A stretch of DNA of 64,000 nucleotides from Gambelia wislizenii (GCA_030847615.1 JAUMIR010000005.1:171644596-171708595), one strand, 5' to 3'; counted from the first letter of the stretch, positions 1-10,565 are shown. The notes: generated from the sequence alone by a model not told the origin. Program-made: numbers and translations.

Positions 1-263
1 ACTTTCTTCTTTGAATTTCTTTAGTAGTTCCTTCAAGTCTGTGCTGTTTTTTGCTAGTATTGTGGTGTCATCTTCATATCTTAGATTGTTAATGCTCCTT
101 CCTCCGATCTTCATTCCTCCTTCCTCTGATTCTAAACTGGCTCTGCATGTGATTATGCATGGTTATATGACCTTTCTAAAAACATTTTATTTTTAAAAAA
201 GTATCATACTTCTATACAACAAAATGGTGGTTATTCCTAAGTGAATGTGTTAGTCTGGAATAT

Positions 264-906
264 CAGTATGCAAAAGGATCTTGTAGCACTGTTGAAACTA
301 ATTGAGAGGAAGAAGCTGTAGCATGAGCTTTTGTAGACTTCGGCCTACAAAAATGGCGTGGGCCAAATGAAATGGCCTCCCTCCCATTCTCATGCCCAGC
401 TGTCTGGACGATGCATGGTCCAAACATGGTCCAAATTTGGCCCCGATTCTAGTCTGAACTGTATGGATGATGTCCAGGTAGTTCCAATTAGAAACTGGGG
501 CAAAACCACCTTAAAATGTCTTTAAAATACCTGCAAAAAACCAGATCCTGTGTGTCATGAGCTGTGTTTCATGAGCTGTCTGCGCACGCATACTGTATAG
601 GCAGGCACCTGTGTCACCACCACTGTTGTTGAACATCACACTCTCTAAGGTCACAGCAAGCCCCCCCCCCATGTGATCAAGCCTGGGCATCTCGTTTCTG
701 GTCTCAAAGAGCATGACACATGACACCAGTGGTGGCGGCAGAAGCACCTGCTGATACAGTGCAGCATGTGCATGCAGACAGCTGCTCATTCCTGCCACAG
801 AATGCAAGGTAACAGTGTGTGTGTGTGTTTCGGCCTGCTCTGGGGCCGGAATACTCTGGCCAGAATGCATAGTCTCAAAGGGGATACAAGATCCTTTTGC
901 ATACTG
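264..906. mobile_element. Non-autonomous DNA element with inverted ends
   Basis: The sequence CAGTATGCAAAAGGATCTTG at 264-283 reappears as its reverse complement at 887-906. The similarity continues inward with mismatches to about 300 and 871. The body at 340-870 is similar to 8735-9285, starting with a shared CCAAATGAAATGGC word and ending near GGAATACTCTGG. No coding capacity is convincing. No target duplication was identified at the ends. Superfamily unknown. Confidence 0.55.
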
Positions 907-1334
907 AGTGTGTTTTGGATCAGGGCAACAGATGCAAACTCCATTTTATAATGGGGTGCTGGGTCTAAAATGGAAAATGACACATTTTTGAAGTATCTTT
1001 AAAAAAGAGCACACAAACCTTTATGCATGTAGTTGTTGCTCTGATAAATCATGAGTGTAGCATTTGTTGGCTAGCAGGGGAATGGCAGTGTAGGATGGAG
1101 AAGAGAAATGTTAACTCTGTGCATCATCGCTGTATAGAATGTGGGGCAAACGACATTAGATCCAGGCCCTGAAAGAAAGGGGAACCCTCTTTCAACAACT
1201 TTCTGAAACAGCAGTTAGGATCTCTAAAAAGAAGAAGGAAAAAAGCTCTCCCTCATGACCACCACCCCCAAGCTAATATGTGTGGGCAGGCACATTTGGT
1301 GGCTTTGGGGTCACAGCAGCCTGGATGATTCATT
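907..1334. other. Intronic sequence, no feature recognised
   Basis: Unique-looking sequence between two mobile elements. I see no gene, RNA or obvious repeat. Confidence 0.5.
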
Positions 1335-1903
1335 GGGTTTTATCAGATGCAGCAAATATTGCTTCATAACAATGCCCAATGAGTGCAAAAGGGTGTCTTT
1401 TTCACATGACATGCTTTTGCAATTTTGAATTGTCCATAAGGCATTCTTTTTTATTGACGGGCCAAGCCATCAATGGATCTGCCATGGGATTTATTTATTT
1501 ATTTACTGGTGGAATTGCAAGCGTGTGAAACAGTGCCCCATTCTGCTGATGTGATTCTAGCGTTAATGTGCGGTCCCCACCAGAACACTTCTGGGAGAGA
1601 GCACGAAAACTAGGAATGGGACGCTGTTTTTATGAATCTCCCTGTTTTATTTGGAAGTTTTAAAGTTTGTTTCTGTGCTTAGGTGTTCATTTGTTTATTT
1701 TCATGTTTTTACCCTTTTAAGCATGCTCGAGTCTTCTCATGAGAAGTGCTGAGATCACATGCCCCAGTGAATTTCAGAAATATGGGGCTCCCTTTTCACA
1801 CTATTAGAGTGACATTTGATAAAAAGGGTTATTTTGCCGGCACACATTCAGTTTAAAATATGCTGGCAAAGAAACGTTTTTAGAGGCTCATTTGATGAAG
1901 TCC
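1335..1903. mobile_element. Small DNA transposon, GGACTTT/TCAGAC family, copy 1
   Basis: This 569-bp element begins GGGTTTTATCAGATG and ends GATGAAGTCC, with the trinucleotide ATT at 1332-1334 and again at 1904-1906 as a 3-bp target duplication. It shares an inner palindromic word near 1456 (ATTGACGGGCCAAGCCATCA) with the copies at 38.8, 30.4 and 16.3 kb. It has no transposase. The short A/T-rich duplication is compatible with a PIF/Harbinger-like mover, but that is inference. Confidence 0.7.
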
Positions 1904-1906
1904 ATT

Positions 1907-2306
1907 CACTGTTCCCCCCAAATCTTTGACCCCTTCCTTTTGGTCCTGTTACCAATGAAAATTTATTTCCAAGCCTAATGGGGAGTGAGGTTTTACGGAT
2001 CATAGTTCATGGAAATGTTAATGTTTTTCGTCTATCATTGTGGTGGCTGCTTGGGAAAAGCTTAGCTTTTCTTCCTAGAACTCAATAAACAAAAGAGTGA
2101 GTAACATTAAATGAATTTCCATAAACCTGAACAGTACATCTTGAGTTAATATAAGTTTTAAATCTAATTTTAGCTTGTTTCGGTTGTTTGGTAGCATTTT
2201 GTTTTGCCTTTCCTTTCATTTATGGGGAGAAGGGAGTTGGTTTGGTAATGTATTTGTATATGAAAAATTTACAAGTTATGCTTGAGCTGCTGCAAAAATA
2301 TATATA
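1907..2306. other. Intronic sequence, no feature recognised
   Basis: AT-rich sequence in which I see no gene or recognisable repeat. Confidence 0.5.
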
Positions 2307-2532
2307 CAGGTCAACCCCCATATTAATGGGGGATATGTTCCAAGACCCATGGGTACCTGAAACCATGGACAATATGGAACCCTATTATTTTCAGTGTGAT
2401 GAACACAAGACGTTGACCATAGAATTGCACTGGAGGACCTAGAAATGCCAAAAGAGAACATATTTTTTCAGACATAGATAAGTGGATAAGTGAAACTATG
2501 GATACTGCATCCTTGGCTATGGGGTAGACCTG
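2307..2532. mobile_element. Tigger/pogo-like MITE
   Basis: About 226 bp with inverted ends, CAGGTCAACCCCCAT at the left and the reverse complement of CAGGTCTACCCC at the right. Inner wording such as GGGGGATATGTTCCAAGACC followed by ACCTGAAACC is typical of Tc1/mariner-Tigger derived elements. It is flanked by TA on the left and TG on the right, the latter probably a decayed TA target. A TG microsatellite follows. Confidence 0.65.
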
Positions 2533-2554
2533 TGTGTGTGTGTGTGTGTAAAAC

Positions 2555-3478
2555 TCTTAGGTATGCACAATGGCCTTAGGTATGTAAGTATGTACTCTAC
2601 GGTGAACTCGCCACGGGTCAGCGTAAGAGGGGCACTCCAAAAAAGCAATACAAGGACGCCCTGAAACAACATCTCAGGCTTGATCACCAACAATGGTCCG
2701 CCCTGGCCTCATATCAGGAGGCATGGAGGCGCACTATCCACAATGCTGCAGCCTTATTTCCGAACAAGTCTTGAAGAGAAACGACAACGCAGAAAGAATC
2801 ACAGCCAGGAAACATCACCCAAGAAGACCTGCTGCTGTGCTTTCTGCAACCGGACGTGTTTATCTTGGATTGGCCTTTTTAGTCATCAGCGCGCTTGCAG
2901 AAAGCATGGGATAAGTCCTTCCTGAATCTTCATTTGCTAAGAAAAGCCAGAGAGAGAGAGAGAGATGTTGCCTCTTGGGTAAGTACAATGGGTTTAGGTA
3001 TGTTGCCCCTTTCACTGTGTTGATTGGCTGCTCCTGTCACTCCCTCATCCAAACACCACCCACATGCAAATCACCACTCACATGCAAATTCCCTCTCTAC
3101 CTCACAATCCACTCTTGCCATTCATGGCCAATCTGCATACTAGGAGCAATCACACAATGTGCTACAGTGTTGGCTATAGTTACTAAGGCTGCAGGCCTTC
3201 CCAATTTACCATTGTCTCAGGGCTACACAATTCCCACTTATTATTTAAGTCTACGCAGTAATATCATTTCTGTTCCCACTGCGATGGGACCCAGGCAGTC
3301 AACTGCTGGCGGTGGTGGAATGCTATTGCTGCTGCTGCGATGGAACCCTGGCAGTCAACTGGTGGTGGCGGGAAGCCGCTGCTGCCGCTGTGACAGGACA
3401 CAGGCAACCAGGCATGAGGTCTACTGGTGTTTTTTGGGGAGTTTTTAAAATGGCGTATGGTACACCGGGTCCAGCTAG
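2555..3478 (+). mobile_element. Helitron-like non-autonomous element, copy 1 (interrupted)
   Basis: The element ends CCAGCTAG at 3478 followed by T, as expected of a Helitron 3' end inserted between A and T. The parts 2555-2593 and 2963-3478 align with the reverse complement of 55004-55408, sharing GGTATGCACA, AATGGGTTTAGGTATGTTGC and a GCTGCTGC-rich tail with TCTACTGGTGT. The piece at 2594-2962 is absent from the other copy and is a later insertion. The left edge is blurred by a TG microsatellite. No Rep/helicase coding is present. Confidence 0.5.
2594..2962 (+). mobile_element. RTE-like LINE 3' tail inserted in the Helitron-like element
   Basis: A 5'-truncated non-LTR retrotransposon tail. 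Translated in frames between 2620 and 2925 it gives a basic KKQYKDALKQHLR segment, a W-rich helix and a C-terminal zinc-knuckle-like TCCCAFCNRTCLSWIGLFSH. This resembles the C-terminus of RTE-type reverse transcriptases, often mislabelled craniofacial development protein 2-like. It contains at least one frameshift or stop, so it is dead. It ends in an AGAG repeat. The 4-bp word ATGT flanks it at 2590-2593 and 2963-2966. Confidence 0.6.
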
Positions 3479-3509
3479 TGTGTGTGGTGTGTGTGCATGT
3501 GTGTGTGTA

Positions 3510-3542
<33 letters not shown>

Positions 3543-3560
3543 CTGAGAGGGAGGGAGGGA
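3479..3560. repeat. TG/TA microsatellite and GA-rich tract
   Basis: Runs of TG followed by about ten TA units and a short GAGGGAGG tract, directly next to the Helitron-like 3' end. Confidence 0.9.
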
Positions 3561-4929
3561 TAGAGGAATAGTTAGCTTTCTATTGGCACCATTGGAGAGA
3601 TGTTTGTCAAGCCTAATAGCTACTTTGGGGAGGGTGGCCTCTGGAGAAAGCTTTTGTCCTGTGGACCAGAGTGCCCCTCCCCAATTTGGAGCAATAGTGC
3701 TTGAGAAACAGATGGTATTTTGTTTGTTGTTAATGGCAACTGTACTTCACAAACTTACCCTTATTTTCAAGTATCTTCAGAACAGAGGCAGGCATTTTAA
3801 AGGTGAGGTGAGGCTTAAGCTTGTTGCTGTCAGCCATTAAATATAGCCTGCAGACTCCTGATTGCTAAAGAGCTGGAAGGATGGACCTTTTGATGGCTGG
3901 AGCTCTAATAATATTGGTGGGCACTCAGGTGTAATGAAATGTCCCACTTGTGGTTGCAGGGCACAAACCATTACTTGCACACTGAGGTGTAGCAGCCTTC
4001 AGCCAGGTTCTTGATGGGCAAAGGGTAATAATGGTGGAATGTCAAACTTCTTGCCCTTCCTTTGGCTTTTCATAACAAAAGTAGGCATATAATTCTGTAT
4101 GACAGTTCTCCATCTTGTGCTGTCTCCTGAGGAGAACTAGGATTTTAGCTGGGGAAAAGTAGAAGAACTAGTCATTCCAGAGCTGTAAGAACTGTGTAGA
4201 CAGTGCTTGTGTGGAGTACATATAAAAGAGCTGACTTTTTTCTTCTCTGAATAAAGAAGGATTGACATCTTTCTCATTATATGAGGGATAAAAGGAATCT
4301 GAAATTTAGGGCTTGGCAGTGAAGGGAGTTCAAGTTTATCTATGGCACTGGGCTGAAGCAGAGATGAACACTAGATTCTAAACTACTTTGATCTTGTTCT
4401 CCTTTGACTGACATGTTTTTTAAAATAACATTTCTATCCTGCTTTTTGGCCAGCAAAAGGGCCACCCATGTTGTGTTTTCTAGTTGACAGACATAAAAAT
4501 GCAGTGTAGATAATGAGATTAAAACCAGATGCAGAATATTAATTAGATAATCAAAACTTGGTTGACTGTGGGTCCCTTGCTCAATGGAAAATTGGGGGCG
4601 GGGGGAATCAAAATTCCTGAAAGCCTTGAGGCTTGGTGGTAGTGATTCTCCTCTAAAACAAGATGCAGAGTCTTGCTTTAGTGGCGAGAATAGGTTCCTC
4701 ACCAAACCAAAAAGTGAATTTCTGGATTGGTGAGGAGAATGCAAATAAAAATAAATCACATTTTTGGACAGAGTGCATTATGTGTCAGGTTACTGTAAGC
4801 AAATTGCTAAAGGCCTCCTTTGATATGATTTCTCCATTTTAATAGCATGTTTTTGTTTTGTTTTGCTTTTTTTGCTGATGTGGGAGAATCCCTAGAACTA
4901 CCCATGGATGATACATAGCTCAGTAGCTG
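3561..4929. other. Intronic sequence, no feature recognised
   Basis: No gene or convincing repeat. The open frame on the minus strand at 4340-4759 has no recognisable domain and is probably chance. Confidence 0.45.
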
Positions 4930-5025
4930 CATAAGTTCCACCCCTGCTAGAGATATCTGGGATAGAACTAATGGCCTTCTGTGTACAATAAAGTATGTGC
5001 TCTATGCTTGTGCTATAGTGCCTCC
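4930..5025 (-). mobile_element. tRNA-derived SINE fragment (minus)
   Basis: The reverse complement resembles a tRNA-type head with a TAGAGCACAT box followed by an internal AGAAGG element. It matches the copies at 5463, 43328, 50488 and 58090. Heavily decayed. Confidence 0.45.
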
Positions 5026-5462
5026 AAATCTCTCCTTTCTCTTCTTTCAGAGAGTCCTGCCTCCCAAAATGCTTGGTACACTTCTCAGTCTTGCTCTAGC
5101 AGTACACTTCTTGCCCTCATTACTTTATGAAGGCAATATGACTGCATTCCTTCATTCCTTTGAGAGGTAATTATCTTATTTGGGGCAACATTCTCCAGCC
5201 CTCTTTCTTTATGGTTGCGATGCGTACCAAGGCTTCACCCTCTCCCACATTTCGAAAATTATTTCAAGGTAGGTAGGAAGAACTGTGCAGTCTCTTCAAC
5301 TCCTAATAGGCAAAGAGGGAGAAACAAAATTCCTGAAAAAGGCATTGCCGCTTACTTGACTAAGCAGAGTAGGTAATACTCCTTGTGCAAAGAAGGAATA
5401 TCATAGAGGACCAACAGGACTTGAATAGCACATCCTCTGATTTAACATTATAGAGGGAAATA

Positions 5463-5605
5463 TGAGGGGCCATAGCTCAGAGATAAGACACATGCTTTGT
5501 ACACAGAAAGTCCAAGCTTCAGTCCCCAGTGTCTTCAGTTAGAAGGATTAAATAGGCTGGTGATGGGCTTCAGAGTGCCACGATTTGGATAAATAGCCTG
5601 AACTC
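5463..5605 (+). mobile_element. tRNA-derived SINE fragment
   Basis: Begins GGGGCCATAGCTCAGAGATA with the A-box region, then CACATGCTTTG, a degenerate B box (GCTTCAGTCCCC), then an AGTTAGAAGGATTA body. This is the same SINE family as at 58090 (minus). Confidence 0.65.
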
Positions 5606-5904
5606 TCCTCTTTGCAGTCTCCTTTGTTCATAGAATAAGGAAAGGCTTGAGAACACTGTGCCCTATTTAATATTTTTTATTTTTACCTCACAGAATTTTA
5701 TTTTTACCTCACAGGGTGAAAAAGATGATATGATATGCGAGGATGGTTTGTTCTTGTTTGAAGAGTCAAGGCCTAGGACTAAGAGTCAAACTACAGATTG
5801 CATTAAAGATATATCTAACAGCAATTTCCACACACATCCATACAGTTGGTGTCATAATTTTTTATTGGGAACACTCCTGAATGGAATGTTGAAGCTTAAT
5901 ATTT
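5606..5904. other. Unique sequence with a short direct repeat
   Basis: Contains two tandem copies of a roughly 22-bp unit (TTTTTACCTCACAG core) near 5676-5716. Nothing else recognised. Confidence 0.5.
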
Positions 5905-6293
5905 TCCTTCCGAAGATAGAATAAAAGAATTAGTAGAAGCTACAGCAAATAAAGAGAAAGAAATGAAGAGAAAAACAAGTAATGAGAAAATAAAGGAAGA
6001 ACTAAATATTTTGGAAAAACCGCTTAACGTGGAACTGAGAGGGTCTGTCTGTATTGATTTCCCAAAAGTTTGTTACCGGTATATTGAGTCTGTAGAGCAA
6101 AAGACCTAGTCTGCCAAAATATGTCTGTGTCAGAGAAAGCTGAGAGATATAACTGTACTTGCTCCAGCTTGACCAAAAGCCCAGAAACAGACATAGTATG
6201 GTTTGTCTTGTTTATTAAAATCAGAAACAATGGGTCATTCAGCTTAGAAAGTGTTATCTTCTTCTGGGCGCATTGCCCAGTTCAGCTGTCTAT

Positions 6294-6622
6294 GGAGATT
6301 TTCAGACGCGATTTTCGTCAGGATATATTGCAAAACAGCTCTGTTGCTGCTGCGCGGCAGGGGAGCTGTTTCAGATGATGCCGTCCCTCTGCTGAAACCC
6401 TCTGTGTCACTTCTGTGACAGAATGGAGGAAACCGCATCATATTTCATTTACGATTGTTGCCCATGAGTGAAATATGACGTGGCTTCCTCCATTCTGTCA
6501 CAGAAGTGACACGGAAGGTTTTGGCAGAGGGACGGCATCATTCAAAACAGCTCCCCTGCCGCGCTGCAGCAACGGAGCTGTTTTGCAATATATCCTGCTG
6601 AAAATCGCGTCTGAAAATCTCC
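6294..6622. mobile_element. Palindromic MITE inside the LTR
   Basis: A 329-bp near-perfect inverted repeat, with arms about 6294-6449 and 6470-6622 and a loop of about 20 bp. It starts GGAGATTTTCAGACGCG and ends with its reverse complement. It is flanked by TAT at 6291-6293 and 6623-6625, a 3-bp target duplication. The terminus matches the GGACTTT/TCAGAC family elsewhere in the window. There is no coding sequence. Confidence 0.8.
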
Positions 6623-6746
6623 TATGTCTAAGGTATCAAAATAGAAATATATAGAGCTGTTTTCTGTTCCTAAAAAGGGGTCTGTTTGGTAACCACTATA
6701 ATACACATGCGCAGTGCCTTAAATTTTGAGTTATGTTTCTCTGTAA

Positions 6747-6828
6747 TATAAAAAGATATGTGTGCCTTGTTTCGGGGAACACAGCATGGCGGTTTATGCC
6801 CTGTTTCACTTTGCTAGCAGAGAATAAA
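6747..6828 (+). promoter_or_regulatory. LTR TATA-like box and polyadenylation signal
   Basis: TATAAAAAG at 6747-6755 and AATAAA at 6823-6828, 67 bases apart, as in a retroviral R region. Activity is not implied. Confidence 0.5.
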
Positions 6829-7127
6829 AGTCATCTGAATACAATCGAACCTTGGCTTTGAGATTTCCTTATGATTACCCAGATAGACCTTAACAGAACT
6901 AACCGAGGAAGTAGGAAAGAAACTGAAATATATAAGATCAAAGCACTTTGAGCAAGCTAATAAAACGAGTAAGTGGCTTGCTTATAGATTGAGGAAGGAG
7001 AGAGAGAAAAGGTTGATAACAGAAATAAAAACAAATGGTGAACAAAAATACATTAAAGATATATTTTACAAATATATATGAAGATTAACCCATAGAGGTT
7101 GAAACAGCCCATACGACCCGTGGCTAT

Positions 7128-7619
7128 GGGCTTATCTACACTAGCCATGGTATGTTGGCTCCCTGCGGGAATATCCTGATTTTGGATCTGGCCTGTTTCC
7201 CCCGTTACCTGGAGAAGATGGGCCAGAGTCCAAACAGGATGCCAACCTGTTGCTAAAGTTGTCACTGCCATTTTCTCTGCTAACATGGAAGCCAGGCAGT
7301 AACATGTGATTGGAGGCCCCTTGCATGTGACCAGCCTCAGTCATATGCTGAAGGGCCCTTGCCTGGCTTCTGGAAGAGCAGGATGCTGGATGGGCTCCCA
7401 TGGACATGTGAGGCCCAATCTGGTTTTTCCTAGTTAAACTGAGGTAAACTAGGTATTTTTTTCAAAATGCTTTATTAAGCCCCATCCTGGCTTGCCCACA
7501 TATCTGTCCCAGGGGTTGGACTGCCCAGGGACACATCAGGGTAAATGCCCTGCATTGTTTGCACTGCAGGGCTCTGGAAAGGGGGCAAGCCAGGGTAAAT
7601 TACCTGTTTAGATGAGCCC
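7128..7619. mobile_element. Small DNA transposon, GGGCTTATCTA family, copy 1
   Basis: This 492-bp element starts GGGCTTATCTACAC and ends with the reverse complement of GGGCTCATCTAAAC. The trinucleotide TAT flanks it at 7125-7127 and 7620-7622. The body is similar to 45738-46243 in the opposite orientation, sharing GAGCCCTGCAGT and GCAGGGCATTT words. There is no transposase. Confidence 0.7.
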
Positions 7620-7849
7620 TATTCTAGAACTCCACTAAAATAAAGAAATAGCATTGAATGATAGGATAAGGAAATGTTTATTTTCCAAGTACTCCCTCTT
7701 CCTTCTCTCCTTCATCCCATCTTTTTCTTTTGAATTGGCCTTTCTCTCCATCCTGGTTCCCATTTGGTCTATGCCACTTTTGTTTGTGTTGCAAACCACT
7801 TTGTCCTCCACAATCCACTGTGGTTTCACTTCTGCCAGCTATGGGGGTA

Positions 7850-8665
7850 GGGACAAAACGAAGGTTTGCCCTGAAATGGGCACAATATTTTGGACATGAG
7901 ATACAAATAGACTCTTGGGAAACAGTTTGGACTAAAAATATAAAATTCACGAAGTGCAGTAATTTGAAAGAAAACTATTATAAGATAATGAACTTATGGT
8001 ACCTGACTCCAGAAAAACTAAATAAAATATATAAGAACACTTCCAACAATTGTTGGAAATGTGGCAATTCAAAAGGTACATACTATCATGTTTGGTGGAA
8101 CTGCAAAAAGATAAAGAAATTCTGGAGAGGAATACATAAGTTGATAACTAAAACATTGAAGATTGACTATTCAATAGAACCTGAGGTATGTTTATTAAAC
8201 ATGTTGCATAACGTTGATAGAGATGCTACGGAAAAATATAGGAAAATACTGCTATATGCAGTTACAGCTGCTAGACAGGTAATTGCAAAAAAATGGAAAG
8301 ATGAGGAAGCTCCAACAGTTGATGACTGGATAAAGAATTTTTTTGAAATGTACGAGATGGATAAATTATCCATTATTCCAGACGATGAAAAAACATTAAG
8401 AGAATTACAAGACTGGCAAGAAATGTTTCTGTTATGGGAAAGCTATTGGGGAGATAATTGGATGATGGGAAGAAATGTATGACGAGAGAATTATTAATGA
8501 AATAATGTGTAAAACAGATGAAATAAGAGATTTATTTTGTGGGGATAGAATTAGGGAATTATCGATAGCCAAGAGGAAAATGAGATGATGGAAGCTATTT
8601 TGTTTGTCTTGTTTTGTTTATTTGTTTTTAATTTGTATGAATAAAGATATAATTTAAAAAAACAC
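7850..8665 (+). pseudogene. L1 LINE ORF2 C-terminus and 3' end
   Basis: A 5'-truncated L1. The open frame ends at 8482 and covers the C-terminal region of ORF2: a WETVWTKNIKF segment, then YYKIMNLWYLTPEKLNKIYK, then a CCHC zinc-knuckle CWKCGNSKGTYYHVWWNC (CX2CX8HX4C). A short 3' UTR follows, with AATAAA near 8640 and a short A tail near 8656-8662. The upstream start codon at 7730 is not L1 sequence. The frame is intact over about 210 residues, so this copy is relatively young, but it is not functional because the endonuclease and RT are missing. Confidence 0.85.
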
Positions 8666-8734
8666 TTTCCTTCCCAGATGTGATTTGGGGGGGCTTTTTA
8701 AAGCATTGGATATTCTTCCTAAGGCATTTTCTAT

Positions 8735-9285
8735 ATGGACCAAATGAAATGGCTTCCTCCCGTTCCTGTACCTGGCTGTCCAAATGATGCAGGGTTTGGT
8801 CCCTGTTGCTAGTCTGAACAGTCCAGATGACGTCTGGGCAATTCTGACAAGAATCACGCTAAAACCCTGACAACCCCTTAAACAGAACAGAACATGATTT
8901 TAAAAAAAAACCCTCCAAGTTTTCTGTAGTTCTTCCAGAGAAAATAATGAGTTCTATTACAGCAACGTGGCGTGTGTGTGTGTGTGTCTGTGCACATGGC
9001 CCACCTGGTGCCTGGCACTGCCATTTCCCACTCATGTCACATGTGTTGCATGTGCTGAGGTCACCATGAGGCATCCAGCCATATGACCATATCCGGGCAC
9101 CTTGTTTCTGGCCTCAAAAGATGTGACTGGCGTTGGGAAAAGAAGAGCTGGTTTGTGCATGGGCTGTGGGTGTGCAGACATCCCTCCATTGCTGTAATGG
9201 AACGGCAGGTAATGGGAGCAAAACACCATGGGACGGGGGCTGGAATACTCTGGTCAGAACATGGAGTATTCTGGCCAGTGAAGAC
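8735..9285. mobile_element. Second copy of the 340-870 repeat body
   Basis: Shares ordered words with 341-870: CCAAATGAAATGGC, the CTAGTCTGAAC and GATGATGTCC-like stretch, a TG-rich tract, a CTTGTTTCTGGCCTCAAA-like stretch and GGAATACTCTGG. The inverted 264-300/871-906 ends were not found here. Edges are approximate. It includes a TG microsatellite at 8968-8988. Confidence 0.5.
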
Positions 9286-9459
9286 AGGTACTAAGACCAT
9301 GTATACACACATACATATGGGGGAAACTTGTGTTAAAAAAGTGGCTGAGGAAAGAAGTGTTACACCTCTTCTGCCTGCTGAGGAAGCTTTTCCACTAAAA
9401 TGTGGACTTTCTGAATGTAGCTACTGGCTGCATCTGTAATGTGTAAGGATGGAAATAAG

Positions 9460-10565
9460 ATTTAAAAACATTTGAGAAACCACTCAAAAAAGGGTTTCTT
9501 AAGTGTTGGGAAACCCTGACAAGGAGAAGCCTATATGGGGAATCATAGAATCATAGAATTGTAGAGTTGGAAGAGACCACGAGGGCCATCCAGTCCAACC
9601 CCCTGCCACGTAGGAAATCTTGATCAAAGCATCCCCGACAGATGGCAATCCAGCCTCTGTTTAAAGACCTCAAAGGAAGGAGACCCCACTATGCTCCGAG
9701 GGAGCGTGTTCCACTGCCGAACAGCTCTTACTGTCAAAAAGTTCCTCCTAATGTTGAGGTGGAATCTCTGTTCCTGGAGCTTGCATCCATTGCTCCGTGT
9801 TCCAGTCTCTGGAGCAGCAGAAAACAAGCCTGCTGCATCCTCAATGTGACACCCCTTCAAATACTTAAACAGGGCTATCATATAGCCTCTTAACCGTCTT
9901 TTTTCCAGGCTAAACATACCCAGCTCCCTAAGTCTCTCCTTATAAGGCATGGTTTCCAGACCTTTCACCATTTTAGTTGCCCTTCTCTGGACATGCTCCA
10001 ATTTGTCAATAACCTTTTTGAATTTTGGCGCCCAGAACTGGACACAGTATTCTAGGTGAGGTCTGACCAAGGCAGAATAGAGTGGCACTATTACTTCCCT
10101 TGATCTAGACACTATACTTCTATTGATACAGCCCAAAATCGCATTGGCCTTTTTAGCTGCTGCATCACACTGTTGACTCATGTTCAACTTGTGGTCTACT
10201 AGGACTCCTAGATCCCTTTCGCACATATGTGTGATATATGCACAAGGGTTGTGTGTGTGTGTGTGTGTGCAGAAAATTGTGAAGAAAAATTTCCTATATA
10301 GAAAATAACATTCCTGTACAGAAGACAGTATTTTCTATGCTGAAAACAATATTTCTGTGTAGAAGATTCTGTGTTCTGTGCAGGAACTTTTTTTTCCTAT
10401 GCAGAAGTTTCCATTTTCTGCTCCAGAAAAGCCCAGGTGCATATTTTTGCCCAGAACAAATTTTGAACACTGAATGGTCTTTGAAAACTGCACAGTTTTC
10501 AACAACTTTCTTACAGTGAGGAGGAAAAAAAGGGTAACATTGTCTATTCTTACTTGCAAGAACAA
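9460..10565. repeat. Unclassified repeat family U, copy 1 (split by CR1)
   Basis: The segments 9480-9540 and 10228-10565 resemble 43672-44085. They share an AAACCCTGACAAGGAGAA-like start, CTGTGCAGAA and CTGCATAGAAAAT-type pieces, and GAAAACTGCACAG followed by a CTTACAGTGAGGAGG-like end. The CR1 fragment 9541-10226 lies inside. No coding potential; class unknown. Confidence 0.4.
9541..10226 (-). pseudogene. CR1 LINE, 3' end of reverse transcriptase ORF and 3' UTR
   Basis: A 5'-truncated CR1 on the minus strand. The ORF from 10226 to 9624 encodes the RT C-terminal region: [20 protein letters not shown], a [20 protein letters not shown] segment, [13 protein letters not shown], and a conserved C-terminus [16 protein letters not shown] with QRLDCHL. 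The + strand at 9541-9560 shows the reverse complement of the CR1 ATTCTATG tail octamers. The frame is open for 200 residues, suggesting limited decay. No promoter and no N-terminal RT motifs are present. Confidence 0.92.

Larger units (their letters stand above)
6036..6895 (+). mobile_element. Solo LTR of an endogenous retrovirus-like element (ERV1-like), carrying a MITE
   Basis: The 860-bp insertion begins TGAGAGGGTC and ends CCTTAACA (TG...CA). It is flanked by a 4-bp duplication GAAC at 6032-6035 and 6896-6899. Near its 3' end are a TATA-like box TATAAAAAG at 6747-6755 and AATAAA at 6823-6828, which fits the U3-R-U5 order in + orientation. The 4-bp duplication and the TGAGAGGG start suggest a class I (gammaretrovirus-like) source, which is inference. 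No gag, pol or env coding is present. About 529 bp would remain without the palindromic element inside. Confidence 0.75.
5905..7081 (+). pseudogene. L1 LINE ORF2 fragment, interrupted by an LTR
   Basis: The two flanks 5905-6035 and 6900-7076 encode parts of L1 ORF2 between endonuclease and reverse transcriptase. The left flank carries NEKIKEELNILEKP and the right flank KKLKYIRSKHFEQANK and WLAYRLRKEREKR. The two halves fall into one reading frame only if the LTR and one copy of its GAAC duplication are removed. The frame ends in a stop near 7079, and the rest of ORF2 is missing. It is a dead fragment. Confidence 0.75.

Noticed and set aside
511..870. Minus-strand open frame of 119 codons
   Set aside because: Lies inside a DNA element body, has TG-repeat-derived residues and no recognisable domain.
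4340..4759. Minus-strand open frame of 139 codons
   Set aside because: Low-complexity composition, no domain, no splice or promoter context; chance frame.
7730..7849. N-terminal part of the long frame ending at 8482
   Set aside because: Only the part from about 7850 matches L1 ORF2; the upstream methionine is fortuitous.
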